Shown here: piece after piece, positions 14,084 through 26,973 of the stretch
Position numbering within the stretch: the first letter of the stretch is position 1
Layout of the letters: every line of letters starts with the position of its first letter
Origin: Clavelina lepadiformis
Taxonomy: Eukaryota; Chordata; Ascidiacea; Aplousobranchia; Clavelinidae
Direction of reading: 5' to 3'
Assembly (NCBI RefSeq): GCF_947623445.1
Contig: NC_135240.1
Location: 4,278,001-4,342,000 of the forward strand
Length of the DNA stretch: 64,000 nt
The notes under the pieces: model-generated
What the model was told of the DNA's origin: nothing
Seen by the model: the letters and a program-made list of their open reading frames with translations, nothing else
Database searches by the model: none
Translations under genes and position numbers: made by a program

Positions 14084-17000
14084 GTGACTCGGTTCGTGTA
14101 TTCACGGGTGATGACGTCACCAACAGTGAAAGGCTGCAATTCCTGCAGAAAATTCGACCAATCAGCTTCAACGGTGAAAAAAGAATGGCAATTGCTGCAA
14201 GGTTTGCATTTCAACGTCATAGAAAACATTGTTTTGTAACAAACGCCGTCATTGGCAAGTATTGTCAGGACGAATCGCGTCGCCTCCGCACCTGAAAATC
14301 GATCTAAGGCCGTCGCTCGATTCGGCGCCGATTTTAAGTGTCCGATTAAATAGGCTTCGATCACCAAACTTCTACATTCAAACCTAACCATTGTGACGTA
14401 ATAAGACACCACAAAAAGCGATCAGGTGATTGTGTTAATTTTGTTAAATTGAGCTCGATCATTAAACAAACGATCTGTCGATTCGCAAATCTAAGTATCA
14501 CGTGTTCACGGGTTTATTGTGACCTAACAAACAGACTTCCGTTGGAACGACTTTGAAGCAAACAGAGTAGCAATGTTTGTACAGATGCATCTGGCCTTAT
14601 TGTGACCAGATAGAGAATCAAAGATGATATTTTCCAACTTTTCTACCAGTTTTAGTTGATAATGGCAAATCAATCATCCCACTGCAGGAGGAACAAAGGC
14701 CATTGTTCGGTGGCTGGAGTCTCATTCAATAAAGAAAATTTCGTCGTGTATTCTATTGTTAAACTTCCGCTTCTTTCAGTTAAACATCTCATGTTACCGG
14801 AATTCAGTTATTTCTAGTTAATGGAAGCTCTGGTAACTCAACCGCGTAATAATAATAACAACAAGGTTCCTCGTTGTGACGTAACAACGCTCATCTCGAT
14901 TTCTTAAAATCATTTTCACTTTTTATTAGAAACATAAAACCCGAGTCTACTGAGTAACTTATGAATCCATTGTGATGTAACAAATGAATCAGAAGGAGAC
15001 CAATGTTTAAGAAGCCATTTTATGGTTGTAGTGACGTCACAATAACCATAATAATCGTCTGGAACGTTTTATTGCGCCTTTAACCTATCCTGGGATCATT
15101 AAACGATTTATTTTTCTAGGGAGGCGATTTATTTTCTTCGACCATCCAAGTTTTCAGCAACAATCCCAAGTAGCGAGATCGATTATGACGAAGTAAGAAT
15201 TGTCTTTATTTTGTCATCGAAGAAAATTATGATGATGTAATTACAAACTTTTTACTTTTCAGGTTCTGACGTGGAAATCAAATAACAAAACACGTGATCT
15301 GTGTATGATGAAAGGGCAGCCTAAGGTGGTTATTACGTCATAATGACAACTAGTCAAGTGATTAAAAGCTATTAATCGAATAAGCGACTTAGGGCGGATG
15401 TCATATAGAGTTTGGACAATTTCCCTTTTTAAAGGTTTGGCGACAAATAAAAGAACCTCAGTCGCTTAAAATTTATTATTTATCGGGTCCCAACCCGTCG
15501 CGTCTTTACAGCGAATTATCGCCTGAAGCCGCCATTGTGGTCAAATATGGAAAATTTGTTTGAGCAGGAAGTGTGCTACAACTTCATCAACGTGGTGGAA
15601 GCGACCAATCAGAATCAACTGTTGGTTTGTGGGACAAATTCGTTCACCCCCCTCTGCACAAAGTATCAGGTGAGTACGTCACAGTGCCCCATTGTTATAA
15701 TGACTCGACTCCAGCTTTCAATTATTCTAAAATTATATTTAAGATGGCATTGGAAGGGAGGAAGGTAATTTTGACGGATTTGGGGCGGAAAATATCCGGC
15801 AAACATCGTTGCCCGTACGGACCCAACCAGCCCAGCTCGAGCATATTCTCAGGTAAGAATCCGCTGTTTTCGTCGATGTTGACTAGATTATCTCGCTCTG
15901 TTCAAATAAACAGCGATGTCTGCTGCACGTCACAGGCGTGAGCTGTAGTGCTTGTTGAAGTGTTTGTAGAGCGCTGGATCGCGCGACCATTTGCAAGATT
16001 AACCTTTGCACAATCTGGGCCACTTAATTGCCGCGATCTTTAAACCGGTTCCATATCAGTCTGTTAATCATTAACCGTGAGATTTATCGATATCACGCAA
16101 ACAAACTTTGTTTATTGCATCATAAGAGTAAAGATATAAGTCGCCCCGAGGCGGAATTAGCGGCCAAAACTTACTCCTCGTATAACTCGCTTTATTGGTT
16201 TCTTGCCCAGCCATGTCTGACAGAAAGTGCGGAATAAAATCTTGTGTTATTGACAAAGACGTCCCGCCTAGAAACCGCGGGAGGGACTATGACGTAACAA
16301 TAAGAACAGTGAAAAAGTGTTTAATAAAGGCGGCTATGTGATTTACGAATATCTAACAAAGAAGTGCTCCACTTGAATGAGCCGGACAAAGAAGCGCGAT
16401 TAAGAGTGAAAGCAATTGCGCCTCAGCCGTGTTTTCTTTGCTTAGGAGGATCTTTGTACTCCGCCACCTTCCAAACCTTCTCCGGGGGCAGCCCTGTTAT
16501 TTCTAGAACGATGGGACAATCGCCCCCCCTCAGCACTTCAGACCTGATCAACGGTAACCATTGCCAACCACTATGTCGTCAAAATACCTTTCAACTTGAA
16601 TTAATATTGTTTTGTGACGTCATTATACAGAGCCTAGTTTTGTCCGAATGTTGGACGACGACCAAAGAATATTATTTTTCTTCAACGAAATCTCGGAATT
16701 ATCGGGCGGCGAGCGACGATCCATCGCGCAAGTCGGCCAGGTAGTTGATATTCCTCCGCCAAACCTGGATTTACTTTACCTCCTAAACCAGGGATGTCCA
16801 ACCTTTTATTATAGTGGGCCGCATTGTCACTTGAAATAATTGAATGGGCCGCAAAACATTAAATTTCAAGAAAAATGGGTACATAAAGTACATACTTTTG
16901 TAGTGAAAATGACTAGCGGGTCGCACAAAAATCTCAGGCGGGCCGCACAAAAATCTCAGACGGGCCGCAGGTTGGACATCCCTGCTCTAAACGCTTCGAT

Positions 17001-19903
17001 TGTTTTTCAAGGTTTGCAAAAATGACGTTGGAGGAAAGCGAGTCCTGCAGAAAACTTGGACGACCTTCCTCAAATCGCGCCTCAATTGTTCTTACAATGG
17101 ATTCTATCTCGATCAGATACGTGACGTCACGCACCCTATTGTGACCAATGGTAGATCAATTGTTTACGCATCTTTCGCGACGTCACAGTAAGTTTGACGA
17201 TAACGCAGAAACAAATGGCGTGTTATTAGTACATAGGGCCCGTTTTTTACGTCATAAATTTCTCCCAGAAACTCATTGGCGGGCTCCGCTATCTGTTCAT
17301 TCACCCTTGACGCTGTGCACTCAAGCATGACGGGAGCGTTCCAAGCAAGCCATGATGTAACGTCTTCGTCATCAAATGTTGGGAAGATCCCACCAGCATC
17401 CTCGAGGCATCCGGGATTGTGTCCGGACGAGAAGGCGACTGATTCGGAGCTGCTCTTCATCAATTCGCATCCTCAAATGGACAAACAAGTGAGTCCACTC
17501 GATTAAAATGGATGCAACTTCGCGGCACAAATTTCCAACAACATTTCCTCCATTTCCGCAGGTAGAGGGCGTGCTTCAACTAACCAATCAGGGTTCGAGA
17601 TGGAACGCTCTGGCTGTCGACCCCGCCGCTGGCTCTAATAACGTCACAATGCTCTTTATTGGAACGGAACAAGGTTATCTGATTCGAGCTCTGGCTCCAG
17701 ACACCAGGTGGCAGAAGGGAGCCATCCTAAGGGAACAAAATGTTTTCGACGAAAAAAGGTGAGATGACGTCAGGATTATCTAGTTCTAACAAAAATATTA
17801 TCGACGTCATAATTCAAAATTTCCCCACTAAAGGTGCTCGAGGTCGGGTGAAAAGGATGAGAGGAAAATTATTCAAATTATTCTCGAAACTGACTCTGTG
17901 GTCGTCGCTTTCCCTCATTGTGTCGTCAGTGTTCCGTTGAGTTCTTGCGCGATCCATCGATGCAGAAGCGCTTGTATCGGAGCTGCCGACCCTTACTGTG
18001 GCTGGAGCGGGAGAGATTGTGTTTCTTACCAACCTGGGTTGAAATTCGAGCAAAATCTCGCGTCCGCCCTCGCTTCGACCCCCCTTGTCCGTTGCCCGGA
18101 TCCCCCTTCCGTGGATGAGGAGGACACGACCGCGCAACCCCCCACTGAACCCATCTCCGAGAGCAAGAGGGGCACCTCGGTGGTGATCCCAGAGCCGGCT
18201 GAGGTTGGGGAGGAGATGTACTCTAAGAACCACCTCATCACCGTCGCTGTCGTCACTTTCACCGCCACCTTCGTCATCTGCCTTTCTTTCTATCTTATTT
18301 GGAAAAAATGTTGCTGCGATCGTCTGACGCGCGATGAAGTCGACGAATTCGAGAAGAAGCAGATGGAGGAACACAGACTCGCAATTAGTCCGGATGACAA
18401 GAGCGCTTCTCTGACGCGAAAAGCGCAACGATGGGTCAACATTTTCCGACGTAACGTCACCCCATCAACCACCCCCCAAATAACCCCCAAGAATAAGTTT
18501 GTCCCCGAGTCGCGCCGACGTCGCGAGAATGATTACTCGGAAGCACCGACCCTGCAGCATCGCGCGGAGAATGCGAGAGCGATGAGAAAGTCGTCTTCGC
18601 GACTCAACAGCACGAGCAGCGTCACCACATCACGACACGACGCTATTAGCGACGTCACTCCCACCCAGCCTCTCCTCGCCTCTCCAAGCAATGACTTCTA
18701 CTTCTCAGGTGAGCCCTCTAGCGGCCATTGTGTATATAGTTGAAACGTAGAAATCAAACCGCGACTCTTTCTTTAGATTCGACGCTTCCGAAACACGTGG
18801 CCGACGCCGCGACCCTCCGTCTCAGTCCCAAGCATCCCTCCGGCTCCCTTTCTTCAAGTGGGGGATCACCTTCACCCGTCTATCAAGATGGGGCTGCCGA
18901 AACAGGAACTTTCCCGACCGCATCCGCGAAACTCCGACGTCGTAACGAGCGGGTGATGACGCAGACTAACGAGATAATGCGCGACTCTGACACCGCGATA
19001 CGCGACTTCGAAAGCGCCCTCTTGCAGATGGAGAAACATGGCATTGGGGTTTACCCTCCGACACACAGTCTATCTGGGGTTGCTAGGCAACGGCTCGACT
19101 CAAATGACAGCGGAAAGGGGGAAAGTCCCAGAAATTCATTGCGGACGGATCTAGAGCAGGTGATTTGAATCTGACCAATTAGCGAGCTTGAATTGAATTC
19201 TATTGTTTTTAACAATTTTTCTTTGCAGCCAGTGTCGGTTTACACGTCCCGAGCTCCACGGCCTACGTCATTGAATCTTCAGCGATGCGTGACCCAAAAA
19301 CGTCAGAGATTGTTATCGGAGCCATCAATGGGTCATGAGGTCATATCACTGCAACGTCATCATCCGATGAGAACGCCAAGTTTAAGTTCTCGGTCCCAAC
19401 CAACGACGCCCAACAGCACCCCCCAGAAGCTGTCTCTGTATCAAGAACCTAGCCAGGAGGTGTCGCTGTACGGCACGTTGCCTAAGCAGATTCCAGGAAG
19501 CGGTCGGATGAAGGGATTCCAACCATATCAACCAATCAGCGTTCGAGAAGCAGAGGAACAGAGAAGAACCATGGCGCGTTCTTCAATCGGCAATGGTCCC
19601 CCAAACCTTTACCCCAGTCTGCAAGTTAGGGGACCATACGCTCACAAAATGCACTACCCACCACAGCAAGGGTGGAGCACACCCCCGAAAAATCACTATC
19701 CATCGTTGCCCCATAAAAGTTCTTCTGCCCCTTTTGGTCAAGCGACAAGCAACAATTCTTACGTCACAGGAGCTGGCTTCGAGCGGCCAGCCACTCTTCA
19801 CAGGCGCGAGAAACTTCCTTCTGTGATGAGACAAACATCGATGCCAGGGACGGCCCGCCCGGGGATGTTTGTGCCACCCCCTATTGTACCTGACCCGGTG
19901 TGA
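14084..19903 (+). CDS. SEMA6: Class 6 semaphorin (SEMA6-like)
   Basis: Single-pass guidance ligand/receptor that acts through plexin-A. Placed exons: 14084-14201, 15120-15192, 15263-15325, 15568-15669, 15744-15852, 16446-16553, 16631-16740, 17012-17187, 17269-17488, 17562-17758, 17834-18708, 18777-19159, 19229-19903. All phases agree, giving about 1069 codons; a signal-peptide exon upstream was not found. The sema domain shows [68 protein letters not shown] and [10 protein letters not shown]. The PSI domain follows ([11 protein letters not shown]). The transmembrane helix is near 18235-18300, then an intracellular tail of more than 500 residues rich in Ser/Pro/Arg. No Ig or thrombospondin repeats lie between PSI and membrane, which fits class 6 rather than classes 3-5. 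Stop is TGA 19901. Intron 7 carries a hAT-type MITE. Confidence 0.92.
16789..16984. mobile_element. hAT-type MITE in a SEMA6 intron, 196 bp
   Basis: Inverted ends CAGGGATGTCCAACCT (left) and AGGTTGGACATCCCTG (right), with internal GGGCCGC repeats. Flanks TCCTAAAC and CTCTAAAC form an imperfect 8-bp target duplication. Non-coding. It lies between exons 16631-16740 and 17012-17187 and does not touch their splice sites. Confidence 0.85.
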
Positions 19904-20177
19904 AGAAAAGAAGTGAACTGAAAGATTTCATCAACCTCTGGCGCTAATACCGCCACCATGTGGCGACGTTACATGGCGTTGAAGCCACGCCGTAGTGGAG
20001 TGAACGTGGGCGGTTCCTCGTGAAATGCAACGCTGTTTATTCCCGCTTTTGCTGCTGTGATTTTTAAAGCTTCTGTAGTTTTTGAATTTTCGTCTGCGGA
20101 ATAGAAAGTAGAAGTTGAACGACGCGAAGTGACCTTCGCTCACCACTGTGTGCTTGACACTGCATCTGACGTATTGC

Positions 20178-20183
20178 AATAAA
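20178..20183 (+). terminator. Poly(A) signal candidate, SEMA6
   Basis: AATAAA about 275 bp after the SEMA6 stop codon; the first canonical hexamer downstream on this strand. Confidence 0.5.
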
Positions 20184-20199
20184 ATTATCGTCGAATATT

Positions 20200-22667
20200 A
20201 GGAGCTGGGTTAGAGTGGTTGCCACCAGCCACATAGACATCTATTCATAGTGAGCATCGATAGATGGTGCACTTGAGCCTTTCGTACGTCACAATCTTCT
20301 TGTGTTGAGTTGGTGTTGATCTCAGCCAATTAGAACAAGACACGCAAAACGGGTAATAATAGGGAGCCTTGCTGAACTAATGGAGTTTTCAACAAATCGA
20401 GGCATCTAGAATTAATTCGTAGCAGAGTCCAAACAAAGTCAATAAACTCGAGTCATTTGACAAATAAGACTCAAGTCAATTGAAACCCGAAAACATAGAA
20501 AAAGCAAAACCTCGTTTCTGCAACAAGAAACCTTAAAATTTCCTTCGTTTTTCGACCAAAAATGTATTCGTAGACAAACAAACTTTGATTCAAATAACAC
20601 TTTAATGGTTTGGTCGAGAGAAAGAAAATATTGAAGTTTAATCAACAAAGACCGATGTGAACCAAGTCAAATCTTTTCCAAAAGTGACTCGAGTCATACG
20701 GCTCTGATTTCTGGAGATCTAACCATTGTTTTCGCGCAATTATGACGTAAACAAGTTCGTTCTGGTTGGTTTCAATTTTCTACCAAAAACACAAAGTTGA
20801 AATATCACAGAACCGGAGATGGGCCGGTTAGAAAATCATAGTTGCAAGGATAACCTGCAATTTATCCTGGAATTTTCCAGTATTTTACGCTTGAATGCTT
20901 GCTTGCCTCTCAAACACGAATATTGAGACATTCTATTGTCAAGTCACAATGATCTGTCCAGCTAGGACCAAGTAAACTTTTAAAAACCTTTTCGATTGAG
21001 TTATTTTGCCGAGAAGAAACAATTTTCACATGTGATCACTTTTCTTTCATATCATAATAACGCTATGACGTAATAAAACCGTGAAGATAATTTGCTGGGG
21101 AGGTAATGACGCTTCAATTGGTTCAAGCAACGGACGCAACTTCGTAAAATTTCTTTCCGTTGGTGAATCTTGGTTCTGACGTCATAATCAAAATGGTAAA
21201 GCCCTCAGGCATCAAAGGTCATAGGTCGATGATCCGAGATCGCTTTGCTTAAATTCTGTGAGAAATTTCATCTGCTCTGCCAGCGCAGCGACAACCAATA
21301 CCAGAATAACCCTTAATTATGACGTCACAATGACAGTGATAGACATGTCGCCACATGTCACTCTGCATTATGAGATAACAATGCCCGTATATGACGTAGA
21401 ATTAGCACCTTTGTTGAAGTTTTCTCAGCGATAAAGTTTATGAGCAGCAAAGTTATGCATGAGCTGCAGATGGTTCTTATCTGGACCGATTGTTGCGCAA
21501 ATATCGCGACCAGCCCGAGATGTCGTCGTTCATCGGCGTTCTGCGCCAACTTGTAAACAAAATTCTTTTTAATACAAAATATTTTCCATCCACAATAATG
21601 TACGTCTGATACGTCATAATGGTTATAACCGGTGAACGAGTCTGAGTTTTGACCAAAATAGGAAAATCAGGATAAAGTCGGTCTTTATCCTCATAACGCT
21701 TCAATAACTTACTTAAGCTTCTTGCTATTCAATTGTTACGTCACACTGGTGAATGTCAAGCGACCTTTCCGAGGACTTGGGTTAGAAGCAGTTTTAGCAA
21801 ATCAGGTGAAAGAAGATACAGGGGCTCGGAAAACTGCAAAGACAGGCGAGGTTGGAGGCACTGTGACATCACTGGTGTGGGTAAATAATTAGAAGGGGCG
21901 ACGGGACATCGCTGCACAGCGCTTTATTTTTTGTCGCGGTTGTTTGCCGAGCTCGGCTTGTAATCATCTCGTCAACTTGTAAAACGATAATTTTGCGATC
22001 GATGTTGAAAAAAAATGAGGGGTTATTAATAAGCGGGCGCCGAGCGTTAACTTATTTGGAAGATTGCCAGATAACTTACTCAAGGTAAGTCAACCAATCA
22101 CGGTCTGCTTTACCGATTTTGACATAAGATGAGGAATTGTGGCGTCACAATCGTTGTGTCTTTAATTTAATTAATACGTAATAAGAACCAACAGGACGCT
22201 GTTAATCACGTGATATTGTCATCAGTTAGGTGAAAATCGTTCAAAATCGATTTTTTTCCGCTTTGTATCGTCACAATAGGAAAAGAAAAGACATTTATGT
22301 GCTCATTGATGCGTAACGCACCGTGCTTCACCCAATGCGTGACGTCACGAAGTAAAAGATAGGTTGTGAAAGTGGACATTTCGAATTTTGAGGATTCTTT
22401 GAAAAAATCGATGGAAAATAGAGACGGGTATTTGTAGACCTACAACAGTGTTTGCGTTTCGCTAAACAGGTCTCGCGCTCAATGAAAAGCGTTTCAGGTT
22501 CTTATCCAAATATTAGAAAGCTGATACGCGCAATTCAATTATGAGCCGCTCATAGGAGCGCGATGAAAAGTTGTAGCGGCAGGAAGCGGCCATAACGCGT
22601 CTATTGTGGCTCATTCAGCGCATATGCTCTAGAATATACAGCTATAAGGTGTTAGCTTGGTGCTTAA
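20200..22667. other. Intergenic, no gene seen
   Basis: Between SEMA6 and the small unknown gene. No exon supported. Many TGACGTCA-type motifs (for example near 21320 and 21180). It probably holds promoter sequence for the downstream genes. Confidence 0.4.
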
Positions 22668-23390
22668 ATGGACGTCGGCAAAAAACGTAAATTGGATTTG
22701 CAAGATAATGTCGACTTGCCCCCGCACAAGTTGCCATGCCAACGCACAGATGACGTCATAATAGAAAAGTAAGTAAAGTTTTTATGAGCTGACAGAGGAG
22801 CGGTGCATGTGAGAATTCCAGATCTCACTTCCGCGTATGGTGGCTGGCCGAGGCTGAAAATTACGTTTGGGCGTTTCTAGATGCAAGAGCTGGCACTTTC
22901 CAGCTCGAATCGCATTTCTTTAAAGATCAAACGCGGTTAGAAAGCGCAGCCGCGCGTGCCGCAACAGTAAGTCAAGGTTTACTATTGTGACGTCATTAAA
23001 AATATTTAGACTTTAAAAGATATAAAAGGATTGTGATGACGTCACTAATATAAACCCGAATCTGAAGGTTTAGAAAGTTGCAGATCGCGGAATGGCCAGA
23101 ACTTGAGAGATATGGAGTCGAATCATCGCGGCAACGTTGGCTCGTTCGTCTGTTATCGAGTTCTAACTCGGGTGTGAACGTTCCTTGTTTGTTTTTAATA
23201 TTTATCTGAATAGGTGCGTACCGATCGCCTATTGTGATGTCACAATCATACCGCGACGAGTGAAAAGGGTTTTGTTGTAGTCGGCCAGGTCATACCGAAC
23301 AATGGCCGAGTGAGATTTGAAGCAAAACACTTGTGGGCCTTAAAATCAAAGCTCGCGGCTCTGCGCTTTCCGACCATTCACCGCTGCTAA
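22668..23390 (+). CDS. Small four-exon gene, unknown function
   Basis: Not recognised. Found by matching splice phases: exons 22668-22768, 22822-22966, 23084-23171 and 23281-23390 read through in phases 2, 0 and 1 to a TAA stop, giving about 147 residues. Donors are GTAAGT, GTAAGT and GTGTGA; acceptors TTCCAG, TTGCAG and TTGTAG. The N terminus starts MDVGKKRKLDLQD, a basic cluster that could be a nuclear localisation signal. The second exon reads FRVWWLAEAENYVWAFLDAR, rich in Trp, then an alanine-rich helix-like segment. There is no signal peptide or membrane segment. The introns are short (53, 117 and 109 bp). The last exon is the weakest, and the protein could end differently. It ends about 620 bp before the A1CF-like start codon and has no obvious homology to it. 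Confidence 0.5.
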
Positions 23391-24013
23391 TAGACGGAAA
23401 TGACGTCACAGCGCGTAGGTTGGATAAAACTTGCGAAATTTTGCACCGTGTGTGCATGAGTGCGTGTGAGTGTGTGAGTAATTATATGCACGACCAACGC
23501 AGCAAGGTTGAAGTTGTTTGAATTCATACGAAAACAAGAAAATTGCTGAGAAATGAATCTCTTCCGCCTGCTGTGATATCATAAAGCCCCATATCATGCT
23601 GTGACGTCACATTCTACTTGGGCTCGCTATTTCCGCGTTTGGTCGAATGACTTAGACACGGATCGTGCCATGCAGTCATAAATTCTGCCAACCAAACAAT
23701 TTTTAGCATTTGATTATACGGCAAAATGGTCACATGTTGTTTGTGAAGTCACAATGTGGTTATAAAAAGAAACAATGGCAAAAGCTCACTTGGTGCGTGT
23801 AGGGGCGTCGTGGTTGACGATTTTCACGAATTCTCGATTTTGAGTTAACCGCGCTTTATTTTCACATTGGTTGGACAGGAATTGGTGTTTTTCTTTGAAC
23901 CGCGAGAGACTTCAAAGTAATCGGCTAGTTTTAGGATGACGTAATAGTTATGTAGCATAGTGACGTAGTTGCCAGATTGTTATTACGACTTTCATGACGT
24001 TTTCTTTTTTAGA

Positions 24014-26483
24014 ATGACGATTGATGAGGTCACAGTTGATCGAGCGGCGAGCAGCGAAACCGCAATAACTGACCCGACCCTGATAGCCCTGACCGAGCGG
24101 ACTGGCTACGCAATAACGCAAGAGAACGGGCAACGCAAGTACGGGGGGCCTCCCCCGGGGTGGGGGGACCGACCACCCCCCAGGGGTGCTGAGGTATTTG
24201 TCGGGAAAATCCCTCGTGACGTGTTCGAGGATGAGTTGGTCCCGGTTTTCGAGACAGCTGGCAAAATCTACGAACTCCGACTCATGATGGATTTTGACGG
24301 CAAGAACCGGGGTTACGCTTTCGTCATGTTCTACAGCAAGGCGGAGGCGAAGGGGGCCGTGAAGAAGCTGAACAATTACGAAATAAGGAAGGGCCGGCTG
24401 CTCGGCGTCTGCTACAGCGTCGACAACTGCAGGCTATTTGTTGGGGGAATCCCCAAAACAAAGAAGAAAGATGACATCATGGCAGAGATGAATAAAGTCA
24501 CTGAGGGCGTAGTTGACGTCATCGTATACCCAAGCGCGTCGGACAAGACAAAAAATCGCGGGTTCGCGTTTGTGGAATATGACAGTCATCGCGCGGCGGC
24601 CATGGCGCGACGAAAGTTGATTCCGGGTAGGATCCAATTATGGGGGCATCCGATTGCGGTTGACTGGGCAGAACCAGAACAGGAAGTTGATGACGACATA
24701 ATGGGCCAGGTGAAGGTGCTTTACGTGAGGAACCTGATGCTGGAGACGAGCGAGGACACTCTCCAGAACGTCTTCAGTCAGTTCCACCCTGGCAGCGTCG
24801 AACGCGTAAAAAAGATCAGGGACTATGCGTTCATCCATTTTAGTACCCGCGATGCGTGCATGGAGGCGATGAAGAAGATCAACCTAACCAAGATCGATGG
24901 AGCTGAGGTCGAGGTCACTCTGGCCAAACCGGTCGATAAGAACGACTACAACAGGATGGCCAAGGTCGGCGCCAAGGTCCTCGGTCAAGGCAACGACATC
25001 CCTCAGTCGCTGGTAAGTCTTTGACGTCATTTGTAGATCCATCGTGGTTCATTACGTCATGCCGTTTCAACTATTTTTTCGCGAAGGTTCAGACACCAAC
25101 GCTTGTCAATCAAAACGGGATGGTGGTTTACCCAGCTGGAGTTTATGGGAGCGACATCGCCTACTACCCCATGGGTCAATATAACCTCACCCAAGCATCC
25201 AGACCGATCCGGGGTGGACAAGTGAGAAGCGAAAGGGGCCGGGGATCATCGAACCGGGGGGGAACCGGCCGTAGTTATTTGGGGTACAGTGCCGGAAAAG
25301 CAACTTACGGAAGATATTATTCAAAAAATAATCAAGATCGCGGAAGCGACGTCACTACGGTTCCGGAAGTGACCCAGACGCCGAGCGAGCAAGCGATCTC
25401 TATGTACAAGGCGAATACTGGCGTCCCTGCCATCGCTGCCACAGCCACACAGGCTATACCACAATACGCCACACCACAAATAACACAGAACGTGGTGCCA
25501 GCTGTCTTTGCTCCAACAAGAACCTCAGAGACAATTCTAGACGACATTTGCCAACGTTACATGTGGGGAAGCCCCTCATACCAGCTTTTAACGACGACGG
25601 GGCCGGACAGTCGACCGCTTTTTCTTTACAAAGTGTCGATCCCTGCCCTGGCCAATTTATTCCCCCACCAGCCTTACTTTCAAGTGAGATCACGTCACTC
25701 TTCTTCTCTGACGAGATAATGCGACATCGGTAACTTTGTGATCTTTTTCAGCCAAACAAACTCTGCCTCAGCGCTGAAGAAGCGAAATCTTTCGCGGCCG
25801 AGTACGCGCTCTCCCAACTCGCACTGCAAGCCGACGGATCTCCAGCTGTGGTTCCCATGACAACGGTCATAGCTCCGTCAGCAGCTGGATATCAGGTAAT
25901 ATGATTACGTCACTTTGGTTATGACGTCATAACATGATTACTACGTGTTACCGCGGATACATGGGGCGCAGCCGGAGTTGAAAATTTGGGCGATTCGATG
26001 TTTTGATCGGAAGCCTTCACCCAGCGTACTTTGACCGCCATAATTCCAGTGCCAGGCGCACTCTTTGTACAGCACCGATGCATTGTTTACGCAACACTGA
26101 CCCATTGTTTGCTGGTATTGAGCCGAGGGGTTGTAAGCTTTAACGAGCACAGAAGGCAAACAAAGCGATGCATGAAATGATTAACTGCGCGGTTGGTGCT
26201 AGCCCGAGCACTTAACAGACCTTTGATTTGCTTAAAATCTGCAACTCTGCAAATTACGACGAATGATCAGCATACTTAGCATAATGACGTCACCGTGCAA
26301 GCCTTCCTAAATTTTTCAAATTTTGTTTTCCAGTTTGCACAACCCCCTCCCATTCAGGTTCGGACCAGCCCTGTGGCTGCTCCCCACCAGTACGTACCAG
26401 TGACCACCCCTTCCCCCACTGTACCGATGTCATTCATCGACCCTACTACTATGATGCAGCCAATCACTGTTATGTATCAATAG
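24014..26483 (+). CDS. A1CF: A1CF/RBM46/RBM47-family RNA-binding protein
   Basis: hnRNP-R-like mRNA-binding protein; vertebrate A1CF is the APOBEC1 editing cofactor. Exons 24014-25012, 25087-25683, 25752-25895 and 26334-26483, all phase 0, give about 629 residues. RRM1 is near residues 60-138 ([20 protein letters not shown]). RRM2 is near 141-220 ([35 protein letters not shown]). RRM3 is near 236-305 ([29 protein letters not shown]). An RG-rich stretch follows ([17 protein letters not shown]). A C-terminal double-stranded-RNA-binding domain runs from [18 protein letters not shown] across the next junction to [18 protein letters not shown]. That domain favours A1CF/RBM46 over RBM47. The start is set by the acceptor directly before ATG 24014, in line with vertebrate N termini. 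Whether it serves C-to-U editing here cannot be told. Confidence 0.92.
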
Positions 26484-26650
26484 CATGCATTATGACGTGA
26501 TAAACATGTGAGCGACTGCAAAGTGGAAATGCAGTAGTTGAAGCGTCTTTTGCGTAATTCGTACCACTGTAATTTGCCCAAATTAAAGGTGCACTCGCAC
26601 TCATTGTACATAGAAGTCCGTTGCTTTGTCTTTATGTTCCTTTGTCACGT

Positions 26651-26656
26651 AATAAA
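26651..26656 (+). terminator. Poly(A) signal candidate, A1CF-like gene
   Basis: AATAAA about 170 bp after the A1CF-like stop codon. The convergent POLR1D gene ends about 320 bp further on. Confidence 0.45.
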
Positions 26657-26967
26657 AGATGTAGTGCAATCGTACAATGGTTTTTTATTACATCACAATA
26701 GGAAAGGAAGTGACCAGAAAATGGCGAGTCTAAAGTTTCAGTCAAAACACATGGCTAGCTCTGTGGCGACATGTGCCAGCAAGTTGTTGCAATTGTATAA
26801 AAATATGACGTCATAAAATCGCTAAAGTTTCAAACAGCGCTCTGCTGCCACCGCCGTTCACATATCAGTACATGTACAGCCACACGATAGCGCAATATCC
26901 GACACAATGTTCAGAGACAAAATTGATGACGTCATATAATATAGAATTGTGGCGCCACTTCGTGGTC

Positions 26968-26973
26968 TTTATT
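26968..26973 (-). terminator. Poly(A) signal abutting the POLR1D stop codon
   Basis: On the minus strand the stop codon reads into the hexamer as TGAATAAA, so signal and stop overlap. The 3' UTR would be very short. Confidence 0.5.

Noticed and set aside
17814-18428. 204-codon minus-strand frame opposite SEMA6
   Set aside because: It lies antisense to the PSI-transmembrane exon, has no splice or domain support, and results from the G+C-rich exon.
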